A stretch of DNA of 64,000 nucleotides, taken from NCBI GenBank assembly GCA_029168955.1, contig JAPDOI010000153.1, positions 1-64,000 of the forward strand. Reading direction: 5' to 3'. Positions within the stretch are counted from its first letter, which is position 1. Each line of letters begins with the position of its first letter. Below the pieces are notes generated by a model. The model saw only the letters and a list, made by a program, of their open reading frames with translations, made no database searches and was not told the DNA's origin. This DNA comes from Aplectana chamaeleonis. Its lineage: Eukaryota > Nematoda > Chromadorea > Rhabditida > Cosmocercidae. Both the position numbers and the translations under genes were made by a program. Of this stretch, positions 34,655-45,967 are shown piece after piece.

Positions 34655-36290
34655 AAAGACGGCCTATTCTTCACTAACCATCGCTCATCTTGCCACTGTT
34701 GAGCTGAAAAGGTTGCCAAAAGGGATGTGACAGAGTGGTTTCTACCTGCAAGCGCGTTAGGTGGTTTATTCCTATATTTCGTTTATTCGGAGGATGTGAG
34801 ACCTTGCACGTGGCAGGGGTTGTATAGGGTTGGCCTACTTCACAATGTGAAAAAAAAATCTACCAGTGCCAGAAGTTGGACTGTGCCTTTAAGTACAGTA
34901 TACATATTCACAAAAGTAGTTAATTAGGCGACGCTAATATAAGCTCATACGATCTCTACTACAACACTTAGAGACACAGTCCAACCTCAGAGACAAAATC
35001 TGTGATTTCCATATGATTGCGAAGCGGACATGCCCTCCTCTATAACACGTGTCAAGTGCGACCTTTCAATTATTTCGGATAAGCGATATATAGGAAGAAG
35101 ACACCATGGCACACCCACTGGAAGAAGCCACCTCACTGTTGACCTCTAGAACTCAAGAGTGGCTAGATGCGCTATCTATTTCATCGAAAGCCACGTTACT
35201 CCCTGAAAAAAGCCTATGTCTTCCTTCAAGTCTAACACCGAAAACATGTCGCCTATGAGGGAAAACACAGGCTTCGGGCAACTCGTCCACAATAATTTCG
35301 CAAATCAAAATAAGGTAAATTGTGATAGATAATAACTCCGTTCGTATGGAGGGCGAATTTGAGCGATTCCGGAGGTATCGTTGGGGCCAGGGTGTGACCG
35401 TTTTCAAAATAGGCAGAAAATCAAGAAAAGCATTTCCTGGGTGTACGACGCCTTTAAGCTGCAAGAAGCGTAAAAAAACGGACAAAAATCGTCTTATTTT
35501 GACCATGTTGAGCCACCAAAGCGCCTCGGCTCCTCCTATTTTCTGGCTAACCCCGACTCTGGAACTGATTGCTTATTTTGGCACGGCTTTAACGCCTCCA
35601 ACGCGTAAGCGTTCTAGTACAGGCCAATAATGTCTATGCAGAAGGGGTGAGCCCACTATGGTATCACAATTCGCCACGTCCATTTTCCGCGCCGCAACGA
35701 CTCTCCTGATTTTGGAAGGGAAGGAAAACTCCGCGCTGGTGTTCAACTTGCGCACGGGACAGAAAGTGGGCGTGTCGAAGTGCGGTAACACAGTGCCCCC
35801 CCTTGCTGCGATAGCACGTCCTTCTGAATTATTTCAACACGTGTACGAGCCCGGTATTAACACAGCGTCCTGCCGGAGCATTATTTAGACCTCATTGTTA
35901 GTGCATTTCTATAAAGAGCATCCTAATCACTGGAAAATTCAGTTTTCTGTTCACACAGGAAATCAGTGATTCACAAATTTTCTTAGACCGCAGTCACTCC
36001 CAGAATTTCATGAATATAAGTCAATTAGGTAATCGTGCGTATCTGAATGCACTTTCTGTGATCGGAAATCTGCTAATCATCACTGAAACTGCCTACTTTA
36101 CTTTACTTGTTCCTCGTTGCTAAGCCTTCACAGTGAGCGTGAACAGGAAAAAATCATTGTTGTCAGTGATAGGAGACACAAGAAGGGCGCAGGTTTTTCT
36201 TGTTTGACTTCGCATTAGACTAATGGATTGGACCACTAATAGGACAAATCCACCACTCCTAATCGCGAAAAACATAAACTGAACACGAAC
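34655..36290. other. No gene seen; dispersed repeats
   Basis: 35440-35640 and 35640-35780 resemble dispersed repeats elsewhere (the latter matches 6700-6790). Open frames around 35.2-35.6 kb lack splice support. 36120-36290 may hold the 3' end of the minus-strand exon cluster. Confidence 0.3.
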
Positions 36291-36584
36291 CTTGCCAGGC
36301 ATCCTTTGAGCTTCCAACCTTGATTGCTCCTGTTCCCGCATCTCATCACGGCCACTCACATTTTTCGCCGCAAAATAGTCAGATTCCACTTCCTAAGGGC
36401 AACGAAGAAAATTTGAGAAAGAAAGAGTCCAGGGTGGCCTCTAAAGCCAACTGTGAACGCAAATGTACTCACCGCCGTTACATAAGGTCGACAAAGCTGC
36501 TTCATAACATTAAGTTCACGATCGAATCGTTGCCGCAAAACTGCAACTTGTGCTTTCGATATAGCGACATTGGGACGACCAGTG
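36291..36584 (-). CDS. Two internal exons of a small basic protein
   Basis: Exon 36473-36584: acceptor TGATTTAG; 'TGRPNVAISKAQVAVLRQRF' and on to 'CRPYVTA'; donor GCG|GTGAGT. An 80-nt intron follows, then exon 36291-36392: acceptor GCCCTTAG; 'EVESDYFAAKNVSGRDEMRE' and 'QEQSRLEAQRMPGK'; donor AAG|GTTCGT. The charged, Arg/Glu-rich second part is likely helical. Entry phase (one base to finish a codon) matches the donor of the exon at 39892-39995 exactly (GC|C). The family is unrecognised; a mitochondrial ribosome or assembly protein is a guess. Confidence 0.5.
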
Positions 36585-36859
36585 CTAAATCACATGCTTT
36601 ATAACGCTCTTCATAATACGTTCATGCTACGAATGTGTTAGATACGAAATGAAGCTGTCAGCAGAAAGGGCGATGTGAGGGTGAAACTTCACAATAATTT
36701 TGATCGAAATGGTTTCAAACATTGATGGTGATCTACAGCATGTTACATAAGGCCAAAAGCATGTCCCATGTGTCCCACACGGTCACAAAAGCGCAGACTA
36801 TATGTAACTCAAAATGTCCCACTGGGCTACTCAGACACTCGTAGTTGCGTTCCACCAGA

Positions 36860-37045
36860 TCGCTGTCGTATAAAGGCCGTTGACCCGAAACATCCGTTTC
36901 CCGGAGACATCGCTCTTCGGTGCTTTCTTTAACGCCTGGTTCTCTCCGAAACACCTTCTGTTTCACCCGAAAAACCTGGCGTTTGCCCCGAGACAAGCAC
37001 AAAGAAGAGCGGTCTGGCGGAACACAACTACGAGTGTCTGAGTAT
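36860..37045. repeat. Dispersed repeat, pair with 43285-43470
   Basis: Colinear with 43285-43470 ('GTTGACCCGAAACRTC', 'GAGACATCGCTCTTCGG', 'GGCGGAACACAACTACGAG'). It ends just before the insertion at 37056. Confidence 0.6.
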
Positions 37046-37055
37046 ATATGACTTA

Positions 37056-38041
37056 CAAGGGAAGTATACAAAGCGTATGTCGGACCTGCGAAAACGACTA
37101 GCATCGTTAGTATCTCTTATGGCTCAATAGTAAAAATGCGCAGTAAACCGTCCCGAGCTGCAGGTTCAAACAAGTTACGAGCATTTTTCAAGCTTCGCGA
37201 AAAGGCAGGCAATTTTTGGGAGTTTCAACAAATTTCTCGGATTTTACTGAAAACTTGTATGTAGGGGTAACCTAGGGTGCTGAAAACAAATCTGGGGTCT
37301 GTTTGTCGAAATTCTGAGGTTTACTGTAGGTTATGGTAGGTAAGATGTAATTTAGGGAGCAAAACTTATATAATATGTTCGAAATACGGCAAATGGACAT
37401 CACACTACCGTATATTCACCGTAATCTCGAAAAAATCGATAAACGGACTCCAGATTCGTGTTGAGCACTCCAAATAACCCTCAGAGAATGATTCTTAGAC
37501 ACATCTATCGTAAAAAACCGGAATTCTCGAGAGTGGCGTTTTTCCCCAGAAGTTTTCACTGGTTGGGAAGTTTCGAGCGAATTAGGCCGAAAGCTTTGGG
37601 AATTGACAAACAAACCTCAGATTCGTGATCAGCGCCCCTAAAAACCTCTCTGGGAAAATTTTAAGTCAAATCTGGAACTTCTGAAGCGCTTTCACAACCC
37701 CTAATTGATATAAATAACCGCCCAACCGAAAATCCGTGCAAGTCCAGAACGCTGTCAGTCTGCGTAAAGTTTGGAAAATGGGCTTACCCCCAAACTTTGC
37801 TCAGGGTGGGTAGTTTTGGGCGCTGAACACAATCATGAGATCTGTTTCTGGATTTTTCAAAGACTAATGCGCGTTTTGAAAGGTACAAAAACAGCAAAAA
37901 TCGACCGTTTTGGGCTCATAGCTTCTCTGAACCTGCGGCTCGGGACGGGGTACTGCGCAGTTTCACTACATATTCCCAAGAGATATTAGCAATACTATTC
38001 GTTTCCGCATATCCGACATACGCTTTGCATACTTTCCCTCG
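37056..38041. mobile_element. Harbinger-like non-autonomous element, copy 1 (986 bp)
   Basis: Flanked by TTA on both sides (37053-37055; 38042-38044). Terminal inverted repeats exceed 110 bp: 'CAAGGGAAGTATACAAAGCG', 'GTTAGTATCTCTT' and 'CCGTCCCGAGCTGC' on the left, all inverted on the right. The interior has two inverted sets of 'CAGATTCGTGTTGAGCRCYC'. A 3-bp TTA target fits PIF/Harbinger elements. No transposase. Copy 2 is at 52292-55916. Confidence 0.75.
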
Positions 38042-38047
38042 TTAGAT

Positions 38048-38230
38048 TGTCCCATACGGTCACAGAAGAGTGGGTCTTACATGACAGAGCTGGTCCCACA
38101 CGGCCACAAAGCGTGAGCCACGAATGCCACAGACTGTTTCAGGCAGTCACAGAAGCGTGTCTCATGAATGGGCCAGATTGCCCAAAGGAGCCAAAAAGCG
38201 CGAACCAAATAAGGCCCAGAATGTTCTATC
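38048..38230. repeat. Degenerate tandem repeat, 'GTCCCACACGGTCACA'
   Basis: Units of about 45 bp at 38049, 38092, 38124 and 38170 built on GTCCCAYACGGYCACARAG. A unit also occurs at 36766. Confidence 0.45.
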
Positions 38231-38259
38231 CGGTCGCCGCGATATGGCCCCGTCTATAG

Positions 38260-38465
38260 CGGACGTCCCAGCGTCAGTGACGCTGTGGGTTTGCATCTTC
38301 ATTATTTGTAATTGATCTGACTCCCCAGCGACCACTGCAGGCGGCCTGTAGCTGACGGTGGAGGCATAGCGGCTGTCACTAATATTATCAATACCATCGT
38401 TAACCCCATGCCGTCCTCGGGCGTGTTGCATGCGCCAGCCGTCTAGCGTCATGCGCCAGCGTATG
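38260..38465. repeat. Dispersed repeat, pair with 46560-46760
   Basis: Colinear with 46560-46760: 'GGAGGCATAGCGGCTGTCAC', 'ACCATCGTTAACCCC', 'GTTGCATGCGCCAGC'. No recognised coding content. Confidence 0.6.
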
Positions 38466-38957
38466 AACCACGACTTGCCGCTTGTCGTCTGCTATGGACG
38501 GAACCTATAGGACCGACTTTCTCCCAAATGACTACAAATGGGTGGCCCGTATATGTTCCTCACCACCAAATCTCAAAGTAAGGTAAAGATTACCCCATGA
38601 GCTGATTAATAAAAGAGTTGGCCCTATAAAAGTACTTCCACTTCGCCGACTAGCTACAGATAGGTCGACCTTCTGTGATACTGGCTCCTCCACCCGACTT
38701 TGAATTCTTAGGCCACCAAGGATCCGACTTGTCCCACTTGGCCAAATGTGGTCCAAACTACACCCTTCTCGCCAATGCCACACAAATCTAAGGAAAACTA
38801 CTCAGAAAGCTTCATGCGACCATGGAAACGTGGGCCACAAACTATTTACAATGACAAAAGATGTGGCCAGACTATGTCCGCAGGCTGCGTATCTTAGCTA
38901 TGATTGCTCTCCCGGATGAGTAAAATGATGAGTAAAATATTGCGTATATCCTGATGA

Positions 38958-39813
38958 AGGTCCAGCCGAATTGCTGCGACTAAGCGCAACGGGGGAGGGG
39001 AGGGTCACAAAAGCCGAAAACGAAAAATTTGCAGGGGGGTTGTGAGCACGAAATATTTTTTGAAAGACATATGATCCCGTCTTTTACGCTATTTCTGAGT
39101 TGTGGCCCAGGTTCTCGTCCATTTCACAATTTTTTCCGCAGGCGAAAAAACCTTAGAAGACCAACTCGAAAAAGTTGAAACGTCCGCTCCGAAAACCATT
39201 TAAAGTCCGGAGAGCAATATCCCTACAAATCGGAATCCTCTTGCATCAAACACCGCAATTTCAGAAAACGGCGCAACGGAAATTTCTCTTTCTATAGGAT
39301 TTTTTGAAAACTTTCTTTCAGTAGCACTTAATCCTCGAAGCATCCTCCGTAACATCACTCACACAGTCCTCAAAAAGAGATCTGGATTTCCGTTTTTGAG
39401 TCCATCATTGAGCGCTTAAAGATCAGTCGAATAACGCGCTCAGAATGCAGCGACGAAAAAGTATACCAATGCCCTAAGGGGAGGGGTTATTCGGGGTGCT
39501 GTACGCAAAAATCATGTTCGTTTTCAGTTTAAAGCACAATTAAACATCGCGCATGAGTAACTAAATTTCTAGGGGTGATCGTGAGAATTTTGGAAATTTC
39601 ATCAAAATTTTCGATCACAACGAAGTGATCGTATAGCTTAGGTTGCTAGGATGAGTCCGGGCGGAGTAAGCAGCGGAGCGGTCGGTGATGGCAAAATATA
39701 AGTGATAAGGAGATTTTGACATGATAAGCCCGATAAGCCTTGCTTCGATCGGCTCAAAATGAGCGACCCAGGCTATAGCTCCGGCGAAGTTCTGCACAAC
39801 GGCCGGCTGGACC
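38958..39813. mobile_element. DNA element with GGTCCAGCCG ends
   Basis: Left AAGGTCCAGCCGAATTGC...GCGCAACGG and right GCACAACGGCCGGCTGGACCCTG are inverted. It shares subterminal words with 28555-28870. About 856 bp, AT-rich interior, no transposase. It lies in the 3.3-kb gap between minus-strand exons. Confidence 0.5.
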
Positions 39814-39891
39814 CTGACCCTAATATAATAGGAAAAATGTTGAATGTGAGACGAGAGCAGAATGAAAAAAAGCAGGTAGAAATCAACTCAC

Positions 39892-39995
39892 GCCTTCCTC
39901 TTCGGTAGAGGCGGGCCGCTGTATCCGATCTCCCACACACGACGATTCCAGTGCGGAATATTCAAATTGCCGCGCAATGCACGGGTCAGAAACAT
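39892..39995 (-). CDS. First exon of small basic, probably mitochondrial protein
   Basis: ATG (39993-39995), immediately after CATGTTCCAG, opens 'MFLTRALRGNLNIPHWNRRV' and 'WEIGYSGPPLPKRK', ending GC|GTGAGT. The N-terminus (Met, hydrophobic, Arg, no acids for 21 residues) looks like a mitochondrial targeting peptide, and 'GPPLPKRK' is typical of mitoribosomal or inner-membrane proteins. The donor phase fits the acceptor at 36584, giving a 3.3-kb intron filled by transposons. Confidence 0.5.
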
Positions 39996-40379
39996 CTGGA
40001 ACATGAGCGAAATCTCGATAACAGTTGTGAAACAGCAGACGAGATGAGCAGCACATAAATTTCATTCTAAACTTTTAACTTTAGATTCCCCCACTGCCTT
40101 GTTGGCGTCCAGCGGTGTTAATGGATCCCCCATTGGACAAAAATTCTCATGAAAAACCCCTGAAATCCGCGAAAACCCACTCGTATACAAGCCCGTAACG
40201 GTCGCGAACTGCTGGCCTACCCCCGATCTACAGTTCCCCTGCTCTTGGCGAGACCAACATGGATTGGTGGCGCACATGCGACCATGGATTCGGAACCCAT
40301 GTCAGTCTTGCAAGGAACAGGGGGCACTGTAGAGCAGGGCAGACCCGCAGATTTCGACCACTACTGGTTTGTGCCCGGT

Positions 40380-40570
40380 ATTGGATAACCGGACAGCGTG
40401 GACACAGGTTCTGAGATTGTGATAAATGGCATGAAATTATATTAAATTTCAAGCTAGTTTGCCTTCAGCGGCCACTATTACATCTTTCGGTCTCTGCTCA
40501 GAAAATGAGACCGTGCTGTCCGGTTACTCAATACCGGGCGACTTTTCGCTGCTCGCCCGAAATCATGCGA
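40380..40570. repeat. Fragment of the 'ggtcgcccgg' family
   Basis: 'GTGCTGTCCGGTTACTCAATACCGGGCGAC...CGCTGCTCG' parallels 8571-8612. The two copies are about 75% alike by eye. Confidence 0.45.
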
Positions 40571-40814
40571 CGTGTTGCGCACGATGCCGGATTATGCTGC
40601 TGGCAGCGCGTGCCAACTTTCTTAGGCCTAGTGCATACTTCCCGCAACAGTGGATGTCATACGTATTGATTTACGGTCGATATGGATGACAGACACTAAG
40701 TCGCGTCGCCCGTCGTGGGAAGTATGCACTATGCCTAAATGAGGAACCCACTGCAGCAGGTGGCCGAAATTTGTCATGTGGGTGGTGGGCAGCGTCCGAG
40801 GAGTTAGGCATCAT

Positions 40815-40935
40815 TTATACTTTCGCCGTCGAGCGGCGCGGCGAAGTGCAATTCTATAATATCGATCCAGCTGCGTCGCGTGATCAATATCACAGTAATA
40901 CACTGTGCCGCGTTGCTCAGCGGCGAAGTACAAAC
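40815..40935. mobile_element. Small foldback, TATACTTTCGCC family, copy 1
   Basis: 'TATACTTTCGCC...AGCGGCGCGGCGAAGTGCA' pairs with 'TGTGCCGCGTTGCTCAGCGGCGAAGTA'. Same family as 62542-62661. Confidence 0.55.
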
Positions 40936-41311
40936 GACCCCTTAGGAGCTCGCCCAAAACGGGATCCGACCCCGATTTACGAGTGTGCGGATCGCCCGGG
41001 ACGCAGTTCTTCGCACCGTGCAGCGAGGAACGAAGATGTGAAAGGGCCGACTGCTTTCATCCATGCTTCAACCAGGAGGTTAAATCGACTTTTTTGCATA
41101 AAATTTTCAACTTCTCGAAGCTCGGCAAAAAAGGATTGAGTTCTGTAATAACGATTGCGCCGCGTCACGTAATCTACAGTATCGGACTGCGAGTGTAGCG
41201 TCGCCCCGCGGCGGAACTATGAGAGCGATGTTCTCCATCAAAAAACGACTCGACTTCCGAAAAGCAAGTCTCCATTCCGCTCATCTGTCTCCCAAATTTC
41301 CAAAACATATG

Positions 41312-41522
41312 GTTAGGTCCGTGGCTTGTTTCCTTAAGAGAAAACATTTGAGAGCGAGCGGGCTTCAAAAAAAAAAGCGAGCTTAAAGCGCAGCGGTTAA
41401 AATCTCACCAACGGCTGGCTAGTTCTTACCAGCCAGCCGCCAGTGTGATTAAAACCTCTCGCGCCAACCGCGAGTGATATTTGAATGTTTTTTTCTTGAG
41501 AAAGCAGGTCACGGACCTAACT
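41312..41522. mobile_element. MITE with GTTAGGTCCGTG ends
   Basis: GTTAGGTCCGTGGCTTGTTT (41312 on) and its inverted copy (to 41522) form arms of about 38 bp. A second stem, GGCTGGCTAG/CCAGCCAGCC, lies inside. 211 bp, non-coding. Confidence 0.6.
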
Positions 41523-42660
41523 GTATATTACAAAATTGAACCGTACAAAGGTCTGCCCTGTGAAATAGAAAACGAATTCTATTTTGCAGCGGAATGTTTT
41601 AAGTGCCTCTGCGTGCGTGCGCGAAGGGAAAACGAAAGAGCAGTGTAGGCAATGCACTCGCTCGCACCGGAGGCAAGTAATTTTCACCCCTAAGCATAGT
41701 GTAAACAACCGCAATGATACCATACAAGGGCTTATACACGTAGGGGAGTTCCCTTTAAAATAAAAATACAAAACAGAATACCATAACCAAGTTGACCATT
41801 TATCATGCAAAATAAACTGTTATGTCATAAAATTCTTCCATTTAATAAGCCACCAAACCATAACTATACACCATGCAAATCATATAGTTTAATTAATATT
41901 CTCAAGTTTGATGAATAAATACATATATGAACAAACCTAATATTTCACATAAACTACGCAAGTAAGGAAACACAAGTGATTTAATAGTTGTTTCTCTAAA
42001 AATGGGGATTAATACAATGATATGAATAAAAAAAAGTTCCGTAAAATAAAAAAGCAATGAGAAGCATAATACGCAGAAGTGAGTATTAATAAACATTAAC
42101 GAGTTAGAATTACATCCAGAAATTCAATCCCACTAACTGAATCACAACAATTCTTTGCGAAGATACGGAAAATCGGCACTGGTTCAGAGAACCTACAACG
42201 ACGTTACGTAAAGTCAACTTGGCGTCACCATGCCCTAAATTTACGATTAAAATTGCGCGATGTAGCTGTAGGTCCTCTCAATCAGCACCGCAGAATTTAA
42301 TGAATCACATAACTCATCTGAGAAGTAGAATTAGAAAGTTGATTTATCACACAAACACTCGTTTCCCAATTTTGTTCTCGAAAACTCGGAAACTGAACAC
42401 TAGAAAACCTAGGAAATGTTAATATTAGAGCATAGGCGCCAGCCGGTCCTCAAACTGCGCTCGGGAGCTTTCAGTTTTTTTTTTCGCTTACTTTTATAAA
42501 TTGAAATCCGAAATTTGGCACAGTTGCTACAGAAGGCGTCCGGACCATGAAATAAGGGAAAGTCCTAGTTGGGAGAAGCTTAATAAGGTAATTACAGCAG
42601 TAAACTAAGTACCTTGCGAATACCTACAGGACGGTGATACAGTATATGCAACTCATCGCT
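41523..42660. other. No gene seen
   Basis: AT-rich; only chance open frames (longest 97 codons, minus, 41517-41810). Confidence 0.3.
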
Positions 42661-42667
42661 TACTCCT

Positions 42668-43073
42668 GAGGCGGCATGCATGAACGCTTATGAAAAAGGA
42701 TAGTGAGCCGCTCCGCGTTCTACGTGCGAGGCGTCGGGCCAGAGAAGCACATGCCATCCCATCGCGTAGAGCCACAACCTCACTACGCACAACAAACTCC
42801 CTGACTAACCGCATTTCTTTAGTTTTCACATAGTTTTTTTAAGATTATATTTGAGTTTTTTTATTTTGCTGAAATATTTCGCAAATATTCAACTGCTCCA
42901 GACATGGATGAAATTGAAGAAATGCAGTTAGGAGGGGAGTTCGTCGCGTGTAGTGAGGTTTCGCCCACACACACTATAGGTATGGCGTGTGCTTCGGGTC
43001 GCCTCTGCCCCGTCGCTTTGCGCGTAGGGCGCGGTGCGCCTCTGCCCTCTTAAGCGTTCATGCATGCGGCATC
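42668..43073. mobile_element. Foldback element with GCATGCATGAACGCTTA arms
   Basis: 'GGCATGCATGAACGCTTA' at 42672 is inverted at 43050-43069. About 95 nt of imperfect arm follows (ACCGCGC.CTACG.GC, AAGCACACGCC). GC-rich arms, AT-rich middle. Confidence 0.6.
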
Positions 43074-44058
43074 TGGTCACCTAGAGATATAAGCTCGAGA
43101 CCGCAAGCTGCGGTGGATGTATGTGGATAACGGGCTACATAATACTTACCACAACCTACTACGCCTTCCGAAAAAAAAAAACTCAAAGCGAACGCGTTTA
43201 GCGCCCCACAAAACTCTACTGGAAAATGGAACCTGGGTGTTTTCTAAACCATCTCAAACTCTCGAAGTTGTGCTCAGGCCGTTGCCTATGAAAACCGAAT
43301 TCGTTGACCCGAAACGTCGGCCATTAATCTCGAGACATCGCTCTTCGGCGCTTTCTTTAAGGCCTAGTTTTCTCCAAAACACCTATTTCACTCGAGAAAC
43401 CTGACATTTACCCCTAGACAAGCGAAAAAAATAGTGATCTGGCGGAACACAACTACGAGTGTCCGAGATCGTAAATCAAAGAGGACTCCAGAGGTCAAAT
43501 TTGTTCTGCCAGATTTTGTCCAAGGGGCTAGTCAAGGCGCCAATGACAAATATGTGGTTTGATTGCAGAATTTTCGAGAACAAAGCACAGGTTTTAGCAG
43601 GCTCAATCCAGTTAATTGAGCCCTATTTGCTTCGCTACACTGACACACCGTCTCAAGATTATAGCTCTTCAGGACCAGCTTCTATGATCAAATTCATACG
43701 CCAAATCACCTTAGCGGACCAGTACATATCCACAAGATACTTCTCTTTCGCAGGTACGATAAGCCTGCGTTTCAAATTCCGGAATCAAGCGCGACACTTC
43801 GTACTTGCACAGGAATTCGGGGAGGCCATCCGAGGCTCAATTCGGAGTTCTTATCCTCCAAAACAAGTTCGATTCCATTGGCAGAATTCGAACCTGACAA
43901 AATGCGGAGGCATCGACCCCTCTTTCCACCACGCTACAAGTGCCGTTTCCTGAACCATTCTGCCAAAAGTCACCTTCGCGCTCAGACAGCGTTTGAAGGA
44001 AATTGAGGAAAAAACGAAAGAAAGCCGGAGGAACAGGTTTTTTGGGTCGTGTACACAG
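43074..44058. other. Repeat 43285-43470 plus unexplained open frame
   Basis: 43285-43470 pairs with 36860-37045. Downstream a 164-codon plus-strand frame (43459-43953) has no recognised domain, no good splice sites and starts inside the repeat. I do not call it a gene. Confidence 0.3.
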
Positions 44059-44191
44059 AATGGGAAGAGCCTAGGAGCAGTTGGGCTGGCACACACGACA
44101 CGCGTAACGGAGAGCCGCTGCTTCCATGTGTCATGCTAGCGCCGCGCGCGTCGCACCTAGCCAGCCGAACTGCTCCCAGGCCCTTCCCATT
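44059..44191. mobile_element. Small foldback MITE, AATGGGAAGRGCC ends
   Basis: AATGGGAAGAGCCTAGGAGC pairs with GCTCCCAGGCCCTTCCCATT; arms about 45 nt. The inner GCACACACGACACGCG echoes 34140-34160. Confidence 0.65.
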
Positions 44192-44436
44192 AGACGTATT
44201 CGATCAACAAAGTCAGAGAAACATACGTCAGCCGCCCGCCTTCACACGCTTCTCGCACCTGCAGACCGACTGATCAGGGAAGAACACTCTTACAGCTCGC
44301 TATGCCAGTTTTTTAACGATAAATATCTGGCAACTACAGAAGCGGTTAATCCTACTTGGCGAACAATGCATATCCATCCATAATCCACCCGATATTATCA
44401 CAAATAAATAATCCACGAACAGTAGCCCCGCGAAAA

Positions 44437-45019
44437 TCACTGCGTCCTAAGATGCGGTCCAGCAGAGCCGATCCGTGAAGCGGGACGTCGTAGCTCATTG
44501 ATCAGAAGACGAATACCCTGCTGAGCCCACGGGCCCATTTCGTCAGGAAATTCTGCTTTTAATCGATCGAAAAAAGTATGCGCATCCTCAAACTTTTCTC
44601 GATCAATAGCTGAAAATACACAAATATATACTATTTTTCGTTAGCGGAAGTAGTATGCACTGCATTTCACTCACAGTCAACAACATAATTTAGGCTTTTC
44701 AGGCATCGTTCAGACACTCGACCTTCATCAATTGCATCTTTCAATTCGGAAATTCTTAACTGAATGCCTCGGCTGATATTCTGAAAGAAAATAAATCGTA
44801 TGGAGGCAGAAAAATATAACTAGCGTAAACAAAAATACTGCACTTACAGCTGATACTTTTCTGCTCGCGGCCAACAGACATAATATTAATTGTTGCGGAC
44901 TCATCGAAACATCACCAGGAGCTTTCGCCAAAGCACTGAAAAGTCCACATCATAGCGCAAGATAAAATACTTGTTTCCTGCAGTTGACGTCAGCATCCTA
45001 CTCACGCACTGGCATATGG
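44437..45019 (-). CDS. C-terminal exons of a SEC31/SRA1-type domain protein
   Basis: Three exons with short introns: 44848-44935 (acceptor CTTTTCAG; 'ALAKAPGDVSMSPQQL'; donor GCT|GTAAGT), 44675-44780 (acceptor CTTTCAG; 'NISRGIQLRISELKDAIDEG'; donor ACT|GTGAGT) and 44437-44609 (acceptor TTTTCAG; 'SIDREKFEDAHTFF', 'WAQQGIRLLINELRR'; TGA 44437-44439). All phases agree; introns are 67 and 65 nt. The helix pattern ending W..GI+LLI.EL is that of the SRA1 domain, found at the C-terminus of the COPII coat protein SEC31 and in SRA1. I favour SEC31 but cannot separate the two. A 77-nt intron leads up to a possible microexon at 45006-45019 ('PYAS'). Exons further upstream were not found. Confidence 0.6.
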
Positions 45020-45239
45020 CTACAATATGCTTTCAACATCAGTACCCCGGCGAGTGGAAAAGCTCAACATAACCAAGTGCAGCGAATGCGTTGAGCTCTT
45101 GCCTTACCAACGATGTTAGCCTGCGATCATACTACACGATTGTTATGGTGAGCGAAATGGCAGTTCCTAGAGTGAACCGGGATGAGATATTAATCTTGGA
45201 ACGGTATATACCTCAAGGGGTCTGCAGAGTTGAAGACGC

Positions 45240-45480
45240 GGCGTTACTCGCAGCGACGAGTAGAGTTGGGTGATGCAATATTGAGTACATTCGGGGAAGA
45301 GGACGACCAACGCGGCGTGAAGGGCCACGAAGGGCACCGCAGTGTTTTGACGCCGCGACGGCCCTGCGTCAATGCCAGCGAGCGGCAACCGGCGCGGCGA
45401 CGATAATGTTCGTAAACATTTTTATCGCCGCGTAAAGGCTGACGCTCGGCGACCATTCGCCGGTCGGTCCAACTCTGCAG
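45240..45480. repeat. GC-rich hairpin repeat, second copy
   Basis: Same family as 10505-11060. Stem GGCGCGGCGACGATAA/TTATCGCCGCG at 45393-45434 and shared flanks. It lies just 5' of the SEC31/SRA1-type exons. Confidence 0.5.
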
Positions 45481-45833
45481 ACCCCTTCGACCTTCAACCA
45501 CTTGACTGAACATTCGAGCGAACATGAATATCCCCGCGATTTTAGCCTCATTGCCCAATGGAGAGCGAAGCCGATGTCATCGCGGAGATATCAATACTTG
45601 CTAGAAATTCTAGAAATATGGTTGAGAACGGAGGTGTCAACCGTTTTCGGATGTATACCTCATACTATTTCACTCCACAAACCGCCGCTGAGCCTATCAA
45701 AACAATCGATCCGCTCCCATGCTCATTATCGCGCCGATGGATCGATAACGCTTCTTTTCAAGCATCGCCGCGAGGGTACTAAGATCCCGGCTTTACTATA
45801 GGATCACGTTGTCCTGTAACAGGAGTACACATT

Positions 45834-45967
45834 GCAGATGTGCAACTCTTGCCGCGCCCACACCCTCGTCGCGGCTGCGCGTGCCCCTTCTTCTTTGCAG
45901 CCACAGAGAAGAAGGGGCACGCGCAGCGGCGACGAGGGTGTGGGCGCGGCAAGAGTTGCACATCTGC
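45834..45967. repeat. 134-bp near-perfect palindrome
   Basis: 60-nt arms (45834-45893 and 45908-45967) differ at one position. The 14-nt loop is TTTGCAGCCACAGA. Arms are GC-rich (CCGCGCCCACACCCTCGTCG). The loop and inner arm match the 3' end of LINE D (TTCTTCTGCAGCCACAGAGA). Coding-looking frames across it are symmetrical artefacts. Confidence 0.8.

Noticed and set aside
43459..43953. 164-codon plus-strand open frame
   Set aside because: Starts inside a dispersed repeat, has no domain and no splice sites; it could be a retroelement remnant but I cannot support it.
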